The notes under the pieces were generated by a model. It made no database searches and had not been told where the DNA came from. It saw nothing but the letters and a program-made list of their open reading frames with translations. Made by a program: the position numbers and the translations under genes. A stretch of 33,908 nt of DNA from Myxococcales bacterium (lineage in GTDB: Bacteria; Myxococcota_A; UBA9042; GCA-2863065), in assembly GCA_018780435.1 (NCBI GenBank), contig JADMJS010000441.1, positions 1 to 33,908 on the forward strand. Reading direction: 5' to 3'. This document shows positions 7,981 through 15,289 of the stretch, piece by piece. Within the stretch, counting starts at the first letter, position 1. Each line of letters starts with the position of its first letter.

Positions 7981-10900
7981 GAGGGCGAAGCTCGCGCAGA
8001 GCATCCAAGGCCGCCGCGCGCACTGCCTCGTTCGGATCGCGCTTCAGGCGCTCAAGGGCCGGGATGGCCTTCGGATCGTCGAGCTGGCCCAGGCCGGCCG
8101 CGATGGCGGCGCGGAGACTGTCATCGACGTGGCCGAGCGCGGCCTCCATGACCTCCCGCTGCGGTGTGTCCACTGCCACTGGGTGCAGCTCTTCGCGGCT
8201 CACCCAGCGGTCGAAGCCGCGCGCTTCCGCCGACGCGCGAACGCCGAAGGGAACCCACCCGAGCTTCAAGAGCGCCGTGCGGGCTGCACCGCGGACGGAG
8301 GCCGTCGCGTCGCCGAGCGTCGCCAGGAGCGAGTCGATGGCCTTTGGGTTGCCGAGCGAGCCGAGCTCCTCGGCCGCGCCTTGGCGGACGTCGGCCTCGG
8401 GCGCAGCGAGCGCGATCAGGAGCGGCGCGATCTCGCCGAGCGCCGGGCCCGCGAGCGCCTGACTCGCGGCGAGTCGGACTTCGGGCGCGGACGCGCTCCT
8501 CGCGATGGCGCGCAGGTCCTCGATCTGGTTGCGGTTCCCGCATCGTCCGAGCGCGCGCGCCGCGGTGGCTTTGACCTCGTCGGAGGGATCCGACTTCGCC
8601 AAAACGAGGAGTGGATCGGCGAGGTCCGTGAGCCCCAAGCGGTGCGCTCCCGACGCCGCCACCTTCCGCACACGCCACGACTCGTCGTCCAGCGCGACCC
8701 GGAGGAGGCCGCTCGCGTGGTCGGCCCCGTGTCGCTCGCCGATGGTCAGGACGGTCTCCGCGGCCCGAAGCCGGCGCTCGGCGGTGATCGAGTCGAGGCC
8801 CCGTTCGCCGAGGGTCTGCGCCAGGAGAGGCAGGGCCTCGGGTCCGACCTCGACCAGGGTCTTCCAGTCGCCGGCCGAGAGCGCCAGCATGGCCTTGGCG
8901 ACGGCGCCTTCGGGGAACCAGCCGTGGCGGGCGAGCGCCGCGAGTGCCGCGCGCCGAACCACGGAATAGCTGTCGCCGAGCGCCCGGATGAGCCCCGCCA
9001 GGACGGGGACGTCGTCCGTCTCGCCGTCGCCTGGGGTGGCGAACTCGCCGAGCGCGGTGGCGGCGGCGTCGCGGACCGCGAAGTCGAGGTCGGCTTCGAG
9101 AGCCGTGAGGAGGGTCTCGGGTGCGAGCTTCAGGGCGCCGAGCGCTGACGCCGACGCGACGCGGACGGACGTCGCGGGATCCTGCTGGCAACGGGCCGAG
9201 AGCGAGGTGCCGAGCTGCGCCCCGAGTGGGGACGCCGGGATGGCGAGGGCGGCGGCTTCGCGGACCACGTCGGCGCTGTCCCCGAGCGCCGCGGCGAGGA
9301 CGTCGAGCCCGACCGGACCGAGGCCCGCGATCGCCATGCCCACCTGCTGTCGGATGCTGGCCGTGGGGTCACTGAGGAGCGGGCCCAAGGTGGCCGCGAC
9401 GCCGTCGCCGAGCGGGAGCAGGCCGGCCACACAGATGCTACGGACCCCGTCGTCCGAATCACCGAGCCCCTTTCGAAGCGCGTCTTCGACGTCTGGGCGC
9501 AATGACGTCGTGACCACGGCATTCGTGGCGAGCTCGTCGTCGGGATCCGTGGGCGGGTCCTCGCTGGCGGGCTCGGCGACGAGGAGGCCGAGCGTGGCAA
9601 GGAGGCGGAGCGCGTCGGCCCGAACGGACGATCGCGGATCCGAGGTGGCTTCGAGCAGCGGCGCGATCGCGGCGTCGCCGAGCGCGGCGGCCTCGGCGCG
9701 TCGATCGAGGGCGACGAGGAAACGCGCGAGCGGCGCAGGTTCGACCGGGGGCGTCTCAAGTGACGCGAGCGCGTCCGCTGCCGCGCGGCGCACTCCGGCA
9801 GACTCGTCGTCGAGATGTCGGACCGCGAGCGCGGCGAGCTCCGTGTTGCCCGTGCGGCCGAGCGCTTCGAGAGCGGCCTGGCGGACCAGCGCGTCACTCG
9901 AACGCAGATCCCCTTGAAGTAAGCGGGCTTGCGCGGCGACGACGCGGGCACGGCGTACTTCGGACGTGGCTCGCACTGCTCGTTTTGGGACCAGCGCCGG
10001 CACGGCCTCGTCGAGCGCAGCGTCCGGAGTGGGCTCGACCGTGGTGGGCTCGCTGGAGTCGGGATCGTCCGAGGCGTCGACCGGCTCGGGCTCGACTGCG
10101 ACGTCGACCGGCTCGGGCTCGATCGCGGCGACGCGGCTCTCCTGCTCGGCGCGGGTCATCCATCGGGCGTAACGCGGGTCAGCGGGGTCGCGCTTCACGC
10201 CGACCGGCGTCCAGCCGATGCGCTCGAGCGCGCCAAAAGCCGCCGCTCGGACCGACGTGGTGCCGTCGCCGAGGACACTGATGAGCGGGTCGATGGCCTC
10301 TTCCGCCACCAGCTCACCGAGCGCGACCGCGGCGGCGCGGCGGGTCTCGGCGTCGGGGCTGCCGAGCTCTTCGAGGAGCCGAGCCGTATCACCGAGCTGC
10401 GCCAGGGACTCCGATGCGGCGAAGCGCGCCGTCGCGTCCGCGTCGCCGATGGCGGCGGCCTTGAGTGCGCCGTTCACCGCTGAGAAGAGGCTGGGGTCGC
10501 TGGCCGGGCGATCGAGGTCCTGACGCGCTCGGAAGATGACGCCGATGGCGACAGCGGCGTTTCGCCTCACCAGCGCGTCGTAGTCGGTGCGCAAGAGGTC
10601 GACGAGTCGCAACACGGTCGGGTCGGGGACGGCCACCGCGAAGCGGCAGAGGGCACGAGCGGCCGCGGCGCGAGCGCCCGAGCCGACGTCGTCGAGCGCT
10701 AGCGTGATGGCACTGAGCGCAGCGTCGCCGCCGAACGACGGGCCGATGCCCGCCAGCGTCTCCAGCGCTCGGGCCCGGAGCAGCACGCTCTCTTTGTCCC
10801 GATCGCGGTCCCGGAGCGCACCCGCGAGGAAGGGGACCGCCGCGGCGCCGAGGCCGAGCAGCGTCGCGAAGTCCGACCGTGCGAGCGCAATGAGGGCGAC

Positions 10901-11497
10901 GCCGGTGTCGGACTCGGCGGTCCAGCCGGTGTGCTCGAGTACGGAGAGCGCCGTCTCACGGACCGTCGGGTCCCCTAGGGCGCCGAGCAGCGCCGTCACG
11001 CGACCTGGCGTGGGGATGGACTCGAAGGCGCGGACGGCAGCGGCCCGAACGGCCGGGCTCTCGTCATGGGCGAGCGCGGCCTCGAGACGGGCGCCGATCT
11101 CGGTCCGGGTCTCCTCGTCGCCGAGGGCCTTGCCCATCGCCGCGGCCGAACCCAGGGCGGCAGCACGGACGGAGGCGGTGGGGCTGTCCGCGAGGCGGAG
11201 CATGAGGGGGAGCGTGGTGGGGTCCGTGAGCGCTTTCAGCAGCGCCACTTGCGCGATGGGCGGCAAGGACTCGAGCCGTTCGAGCACCGTCGGCTTTGGG
11301 CTGCCGGGGCGACTGGCGATGCTCAGGAGGGCGCGTGCGGCGGCGGCTCGAACGGAGACGTCCGGGTCGAGAAGCTTCGCCTCAAGGGCGACGGCGACGG
11401 CGCCGAAGCTGTGGAAACCACTGGTGGTCGTACCGCTTTGCATGTGGCCGTCAGAGAACCACACGGAGAGGGGGAGGGCAAGCCACTGCTGGCCCAC
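7973..11497 (-). CDS. Giant HEAT-repeat protein (1174 residues)
   Basis: Almost the whole protein is HEAT repeats (units of about 30 residues with D-P-x-x-x-V-R-x-A-A-A-x-A-L), which form a helical solenoid for protein binding. There are no membrane segments and no signal peptide. The array is split by an acidic Pro/Glu/Asp-rich linker at about 455-500. Both halves contain the same landmarks: a GW(T/F)-x-E insert followed by LA..S.DF/DW..L..LG..A...L (191-225 and 859-895) and a second GW(T/V)P(V/F)GV insert followed by a RW(M/V)(T/S)R motif (428-450 and 1080-1101), pointing to an internal duplication. The GTG at 11497 has AAGGG 8 bases upstream, right after the preceding gene's stop. Such proteins often act as scaffolds or lyase-like subunits; the partner here is unknown. 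Confidence 0.9.
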   Translation of the reverse strand: MGQQWLALPLSVWFSDGHMQSGTTTSGFHSFGAVAVALEAKLLDPDVSVRAAAARALLSIASRPGSPKPTVLERLESLPPIAQVALLKALTDPTTLPLMLRLADSPTASVRAAALGSAAAMGKALGDEETRTEIGARLEAALAHDESPAVRAAAVRAFESIPTPGRVTALLGALGDPTVRETALSVLEHTGWTAESDTGVALIALARSDFATLLGLGAAAVPFLAGALRDRDRDKESVLLRARALETLAGIGPSFGGDAALSAITLALDDVGSGARAAAARALCRFAVAVPDPTVLRLVDLLRTDYDALVRRNAAVAIGVIFRARQDLDRPASDPSLFSAVNGALKAAAIGDADATARFAASESLAQLGDTARLLEELGSPDAETRRAAAVALGELVAEEAIDPLISVLGDGTTSVRAAAFGALERIGWTPVGVKRDPADPRYARWMTRAEQESRVAAIEPEPVDVAVEPEPVDASDDPDSSEPTTVEPTPDAALDEAVPALVPKRAVRATSEVRRARVVAAQARLLQGDLRSSDALVRQAALEALGRTGNTELAALAVRHLDDESAGVRRAAADALASLETPPVEPAPLARFLVALDRRAEAAALGDAAIAPLLEATSDPRSSVRADALRLLATLGLLVAEPASEDPPTDPDDELATNAVVTTSLRPDVEDALRKGLGDSDDGVRSICVAGLLPLGDGVAATLGPLLSDPTASIRQQVGMAIAGLGPVGLDVLAAALGDSADVVREAAALAIPASPLGAQLGTSLSARCQQDPATSVRVASASALGALKLAPETLLTALEADLDFAVRDAAATALGEFATPGDGETDDVPVLAGLIRALGDSYSVVRRAALAALARHGWFPEGAVAKAMLALSAGDWKTLVEVGPEALPLLAQTLGERGLDSITAERRLRAAETVLTIGERHGADHASGLLRVALDDESWRVRKVAASGAHRLGLTDLADPLLVLAKSDPSDEVKATAARALGRCGNRNQIEDLRAIARSASAPEVRLAASQALAGPALGEIAPLLIALAAPEADVRQGAAEELGSLGNPKAIDSLLATLGDATASVRGAARTALLKLGWVPFGVRASAEARGFDRWVSREELHPVAVDTPQREVMEAALGHVDDSLRAAIAAGLGQLDDPKAIPALERLKRDPNEAVRAAALDALRELRPRG

Positions 11498-11509
11498 CTC
11501 TGCGCCCTT

Positions 11510-11983
11510 TCAAGGTCCGGTCGACCCGACTCCCGTGACCCGGATCGCGACGACCAGCATCCCGTCTTTGTGCTTGCGGCCAGCCTGGAAGAAGAGGCCC
11601 CCGTCGTGCACCTTGACCTGGGTCTTGAGGCCGCCCACCTCCATCGCGAGGCGAAGGAGGCCGTCTTCTGCGCCCAGCCAGGTCAAGCTGAGCTGATTGC
11701 CGTTCGGCAGGCTCACGCCGCCCCGCTGATCCTTGCCGAGCAAGAGGCGGCTCGCGGAGACGTGCTCGAAGCGGGAGTACCGGTTTCCAAAGGAGTTTTC
11801 GAGGTAGCGCTTGATCGGGCGTAGCTCGGGCGCGATGTCCGGTGCCCCCGCCGTTGCGAGGATGACCTGAACGTCGCAGCGGACCTGCTTTGGCTCCGGG
11901 TCGGCGTTCGGACCGAGCCGCTCAGCTCGCGAATGGAGCGGCGCGGAGAGTAGGGCGAGGGCGGCGAGTAGGGTCGAGAGCAT
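11510..11983 (-). CDS. Small exported protein of the sigma/anti-sigma operon
   Basis: 157 residues with a signal peptide (MLSTLLAALALLSAPLHSRA, cleavage near 20). The mature part shows VQVILATAGAP, SLPNGNQLSLTWLG and a C-terminal GLFFQAGRKHKDGMLVVAI. From memory this pattern (LPNG, then FF.AG..H..G.LV..I) is shared by small periplasmic proteins that sit next to ECF sigma and anti-sigma genes in other myxobacteria, so it probably belongs to the same signalling unit, for instance as a ligand or modulator of the anti-sigma's outer domain; that role is inference. The start ATG at 11983 has a strong GGGAGG site 7 bases upstream and lies 3 bases after the anti-sigma stop. The HEAT gene begins 12 bases after its stop. 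Confidence 0.85.
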   Translation of the reverse strand: MLSTLLAALALLSAPLHSRAERLGPNADPEPKQVRCDVQVILATAGAPDIAPELRPIKRYLENSFGNRYSRFEHVSASRLLLGKDQRGGVSLPNGNQLSLTWLGAEDGLLRLAMEVGGLKTQVKVHDGGLFFQAGRKHKDGMLVVAIRVTGVGSTGP

Positions 11984-11986
11984 GGA

Positions 11987-12568
11987 TCAGCCTCCCTGCG
12001 TTGGTGAGGGCTGGTCGGCGTCGTCGACGAAGTGCCACACGACCGCGGGCGCCGACGGGTCATCCTCTTGAACGTCGATGACGACGGTGCCTTCGGTCAC
12101 TTCATAGCTCTCGATGACGAAGGTGTTGTCGGGGGCTTCGGCGACGGCTTCGGGGGGCGCGGCCGGACGGGTCGGCCCCGAACGCAAGGTCCACACCGAG
12201 ACCGCGATGGCGGCCACGGCCGCTGTCGCCGTGAGGCCGAACTCGAGCGGCGGCATGGCGAAGAAGCGGCGAAGGCGCTCCATCAGACCGACGCGTGCCG
12301 GAGCGGCCACCGGGACCGGAGAGGGCAGGGGCGGTGCGGCGTCGAGCTCGGCCGAGACGCGTTCCCACAGGGCCCCGGCCGGGATCGACGCGACCCGCGC
12401 GTCGAGGGCCGTCTCCACCGCACCGGTGAACCGCCGGAAGGACTCGAGGCGTACGGCAGTGTCGGGATCACTCGCGAGCCGCGCTTCGAGCTGCGCGACG
12501 TCGTCCGGATCGAGCTCGCCGTCGAGGTAGAGCCACAAGGTTTCGTCGGTGACGGGTTCGGGGTGCAT
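11987..12568 (-). CDS. Membrane anti-sigma factor
   Basis: Single-pass membrane protein of 193 residues. The N-terminal cytosolic part has the anti-sigma look: ETLWLYLDGELDPDDVAQLE (about 7-26), then SDPDTAVRLESFRRF. One membrane segment lies at about 115-135 (LTATAAVAAIAVSVWTL), followed by a short outer domain with FVIESYEVTEGTVVIDVQ and VVWHF. It should bind and hold the sigma factor encoded immediately upstream. The zinc HxxxCxxC motif of ZAS-type anti-sigmas is absent: there is no Cys at all in the N-domain. The ATG at 12568 lies 2 bases after the sigma stop with GGAAG upstream; a GTG at 12574 overlapping the sigma stop (GTGA) is equally possible. Confidence 0.85.
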   Translation of the reverse strand: MHPEPVTDETLWLYLDGELDPDDVAQLEARLASDPDTAVRLESFRRFTGAVETALDARVASIPAGALWERVSAELDAAPPLPSPVPVAAPARVGLMERLRRFFAMPPLEFGLTATAAVAAIAVSVWTLRSGPTRPAAPPEAVAEAPDNTFVIESYEVTEGTVVIDVQEDDPSAPAVVWHFVDDADQPSPTQGG

Positions 12569-12570
12569 GG

Positions 12571-13200
12571 TCACTTCCGGGTGAAGTAGCGCCGAAGCGC
12601 TGCTTGCAAGTTGTGGCGGGCGTGATGCAGGCGACTCATCACGGTACCAATCTTGATGTCGAGGTGGTCGGCGATGTCCTGATAGGACATGCCATCATCG
12701 TGATAGAGCTGAAAGATCTCGCGGTGTTTCTCCGAGAGACCTTCCAGTGCCCGCGAGTATTCGTCCCAGAACTCCTGCGAGCGGTAAGCCGCTTCGGGCT
12801 CGGCGAACTTGCTCGCGAGGCGGCCCCCTTCGAGGCCCAGGCCACCCTCGGGCGATGGGTCCCGCAGGTCGTCGATGTCGACGGTCGGACCCCGGCCCGC
12901 ACGGCGCGTGATATCGATGCAGCGGTTGTGAACGATGCGGTAGAGCCAGGTATAGAAGCCCGAGTTCCCCTGGAACTGGTCGATGTTGCGGTACGCCTTG
13001 ACGAAGGCGTCCTGGCAGACGTCGAGGGCCTCTTGTTCGTTGCGGAGCCGGCTGAAGGCCTGGCGGAGCACCCGTCGCTCGTAACGCTGGACGAGCACGC
13101 CAAAGGCGGCCTTGTCGCCCGCCTTGACTCGCTCCACCAGCAGTTCGTCGGTTGGTTCTTGCTCCACACGCGCCTTCGACGCCGCTTTCGGCGCCACCAT
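12571..13200 (-). CDS. ECF-type RNA polymerase sigma factor
   Basis: Group 4 (ECF) sigma-70 factor, 209 residues. Region 2 spans about 30-100 with QRYERRVLRQAFSRLRNEQEA, DVCQDAFVKAY and FYTWLYRIVHNRCID; region 4 spans about 145-205 with GLSEKHREIFQLYHDDGMSY, DIADHLDIKIGTVMSRLHHAR, the helix-turn-helix that reads the -35 element. The linker between regions 2 and 4 is slightly long. It directs transcription of a small regulon, probably including its own operon. The membrane anti-sigma follows within 2 bases, the standard layout for an envelope-responsive pair. The ATG at 13200 lacks a clear ribosome site. A nested inverted repeat lies upstream (13222-13274). Confidence 0.97.
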   Translation of the reverse strand: MVAPKAASKARVEQEPTDELLVERVKAGDKAAFGVLVQRYERRVLRQAFSRLRNEQEALDVCQDAFVKAYRNIDQFQGNSGFYTWLYRIVHNRCIDITRRAGRGPTVDIDDLRDPSPEGGLGLEGGRLASKFAEPEAAYRSQEFWDEYSRALEGLSEKHREIFQLYHDDGMSYQDIADHLDIKIGTVMSRLHHARHNLQAALRRYFTRK

Positions 13201-13221
13201 TCAGACTGAGGCCCGACAGCC

Positions 13222-13274
13222 CGAGAGAAATTCCTCTGGGGGCAACGCCTCGCCCTGAGGCTTTGTTTCTCTCG
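13222..13274. promoter_or_regulatory. Nested inverted repeat upstream of the sigma gene
   Basis: CGAGAGAAA (13222-13230) and TTTCTCTCG (13266-13274) form a perfect 9-bp inverted pair spaced by 35 bases. Inside it GCCTC-GCCCT-GAGGC (13248-13262) is a second hairpin. It occupies most of the 84 bases between the lipoprotein stop and the sigma start. It could be the operator or attenuator of the sigma operon, or an atypical terminator for the lipoprotein gene. A GGAAT on the minus strand resembles an ECF -35 box, but I see no convincing -10 partner. Confidence 0.4.
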
Positions 13275-13284
13275 CGGGGGGTAA

Positions 13285-15204
13285 TTACGGGTTCGCTTCA
13301 CCGGGGATCGCGAGGCCGCCGGGGTAGCCGTAGCTGACGGCGCTGTTATAGCCGTACGCGTAGAGCCCGAAGGGCGCGTCACCCGTGATGGAGTGAACGC
13401 CGACCCCAATCTCGAGATAAGCGACCTCCCACGTACCGGACCCAATAGCGGTGAACTCACTGCCGCTGACCGTGTTGCCGTCGAGGGTGATGGTCGTGGT
13501 GGACTGTCGCACGACCGAGACGTAGTTGCCGTCGTACTTCGGTGGGACCATGAGGGGGTAGTTGGTGCGGAAACGTTCGGTCGGGATGGCCAGGATGAGG
13601 CTCGGATCGCCGGTCCCGGAGTTGGTATTGCCTTGAGCCACGAGGTATTGGCCGACGAGCACTTTACCCGTGGCCGTGATGTCGAAGCTCTGCGTCGTGT
13701 ACGCCTCGACCCAGTCCCCCTGCTTGGTGAGGGTCTTGCCGTCGAGTCCCGCGATCGCGGGCGTCGTTTTGATCGTGACGCCGTCCTGAGCAGCGACGAT
13801 GCGCCAGAGGTCGGATTCGCCACCGCGTGACTTGGTCTTGGCCGCGATGTAGCTCTGGCCGAGGAGGTCGACAGGCAGGATCTGCTCTTCGAGGTGGTCG
13901 AGGCAGCACGAGGTATTGTCGTCGGGGCCGCTCACGATGTTGGGGTTCGAGATCGCCGCCGAGTCGTGGCCCGAGAAGACCGAGGCGGGCTTGCTCGTGA
14001 GGACCAGCGTTCCGGTGAGATCGGCTTGCTCGAACGCCGAGTCTGGCATGGCGTCAAGATTGAGGACCTCGCCCTTCTTCAGGATGAAGGTCTGGACGGC
14101 GCCTTTGGCCATCTTCTTGACCGGCGCCGTGTAGGTCGCCGGGTTGACGCCCGGCGGGAGCTCCGTGGCGGCGACCGGCGAGGTCACGCGGACGAAGACT
14201 TCAGTGTCGTCTTGAGTCGCGACCACAGTCACGAAGCCGTGCGCGCACGGGCCCCCGAAGTTCGGCAGGCCCGGGATCGAGATGAGGCAGCGCGTGTCGG
14301 TCGGCCACGAGAGGACGACGTGTTCTTGGCCCAGGATGGGCTCGGGGAGCAGCAACGACGCGTCGTTCGAGTAGGTGTTATCCCAGGGGTTGAACTGGTG
14401 GACGAGCACGGGGCGGCTCGATTCGAGGCGAATGCCAACGTTGGCGATGTCGCTGCCGTTCACGGCGAGTGCCGGGAACTGGTAGACCATGCTCGAGTGG
14501 CCCGGCACCTCGAGGTCCGGGAAGTTGAAGGTCACGCCCGGCGGCGGGGTGAACTTCAGCGTCGCCGTGAGCTCGGCGGGGTTCGACACGACTACCGCGT
14601 GCGGCAGTGTGTCCGAGTTGGGCATGGTCGGGTCCTTCCACGTCGGCGTGTCGACGGTCCAGAACGCGCAACCCACGAAGGCGCCGAACTTCGGGTCCGT
14701 GATGCAGCTCGTTCCGCACTGCCCGGACGTGCAGTATTGTTCGCCCGGGCAGTCGACGGCCGCTTCGAAGCCAGTCCCCTCGGCGTTGCACTGCTTCTTG
14801 CTCGTGATGCCGTTGCACAACCACTCGCCCGGGACGCAGATCTTCGGCAAGCCGCAGGTGCCGTCGATGCAGACCTCCGGGGCCACACAATCGGGTTCGC
14901 ACGTCGGGACGCCATCGGTCGCGTCGAGCCCGTCCACGCCGTCAGAGGCGTCGGTCGCGTCCATGCCATCGGTTGCGTCGGTTGCGTCGGTCGCGTCGGT
15001 TGCATCCACGCCCGTCGTTCCGTCAGTGCCGTCAGGCGCGTCCGTACCGCCGAGCGTGTCGCCGGTCCCGTCCTGTCCGACATCGTCGTCGCTACTGGAG
15101 CCGCCTTTGGTGCCGCCACAGGCCGCCAGGGTCAGCGCCAGCAAGAACGCCGGCAAACACGCTGCGATCGGGGGCCGTGCGAGGAGCGAGAGCGGGATCT
15201 TCAT
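13285..15204 (-). CDS. IgGFc-binding-type lipoprotein with DATD stalk
   Basis: Surface lipoprotein of 639 residues. The start ATG at 15204 has AAGGA 8 bases upstream; the frame is open to 15339, but that part lacks the signal. Lipobox LTLAAC with Cys29, then a low-complexity Asp/Thr/Ala/Gly stalk (about 38-99, repeats of DATDATD and DGMDATDA), a Cys-rich patch (CEPDCVAPEVCIDGTCG) and a long beta-rich domain. That domain carries FVTVVATQDDTEVFVR, PVLVHQF and VDLLGQSYIAAKTKSR, the features of the IgGFc-binding N-terminal family (PF17517), seen in many large myxobacterial lipoproteins. A role in adhesion or cell contact is inference. It follows comEC by 85 bases and precedes the sigma operon on the same strand. 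Confidence 0.88.
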   Translation of the reverse strand: MKIPLSLLARPPIAACLPAFLLALTLAACGGTKGGSSSDDDVGQDGTGDTLGGTDAPDGTDGTTGVDATDATDATDATDGMDATDASDGVDGLDATDGVPTCEPDCVAPEVCIDGTCGLPKICVPGEWLCNGITSKKQCNAEGTGFEAAVDCPGEQYCTSGQCGTSCITDPKFGAFVGCAFWTVDTPTWKDPTMPNSDTLPHAVVVSNPAELTATLKFTPPPGVTFNFPDLEVPGHSSMVYQFPALAVNGSDIANVGIRLESSRPVLVHQFNPWDNTYSNDASLLLPEPILGQEHVVLSWPTDTRCLISIPGLPNFGGPCAHGFVTVVATQDDTEVFVRVTSPVAATELPPGVNPATYTAPVKKMAKGAVQTFILKKGEVLNLDAMPDSAFEQADLTGTLVLTSKPASVFSGHDSAAISNPNIVSGPDDNTSCCLDHLEEQILPVDLLGQSYIAAKTKSRGGESDLWRIVAAQDGVTIKTTPAIAGLDGKTLTKQGDWVEAYTTQSFDITATGKVLVGQYLVAQGNTNSGTGDPSLILAIPTERFRTNYPLMVPPKYDGNYVSVVRQSTTTITLDGNTVSGSEFTAIGSGTWEVAYLEIGVGVHSITGDAPFGLYAYGYNSAVSYGYPGGLAIPGEANP

Positions 15205-15289
15205 GAAGCGAATCCTTGGGGCGGAGTCCGAGCGCCGCTGCGAGCCGGCGGGAGCGTAACACAGGCGAAGGGCCGGGTGGGTTGGGTCG

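Noticed and set aside
14920..15090. Short tandem DNA repeats as a non-coding satellite
   Set aside because: They are the codons of the lipoprotein's Asp/Thr/Ala stalk, in frame and directly after the lipobox.
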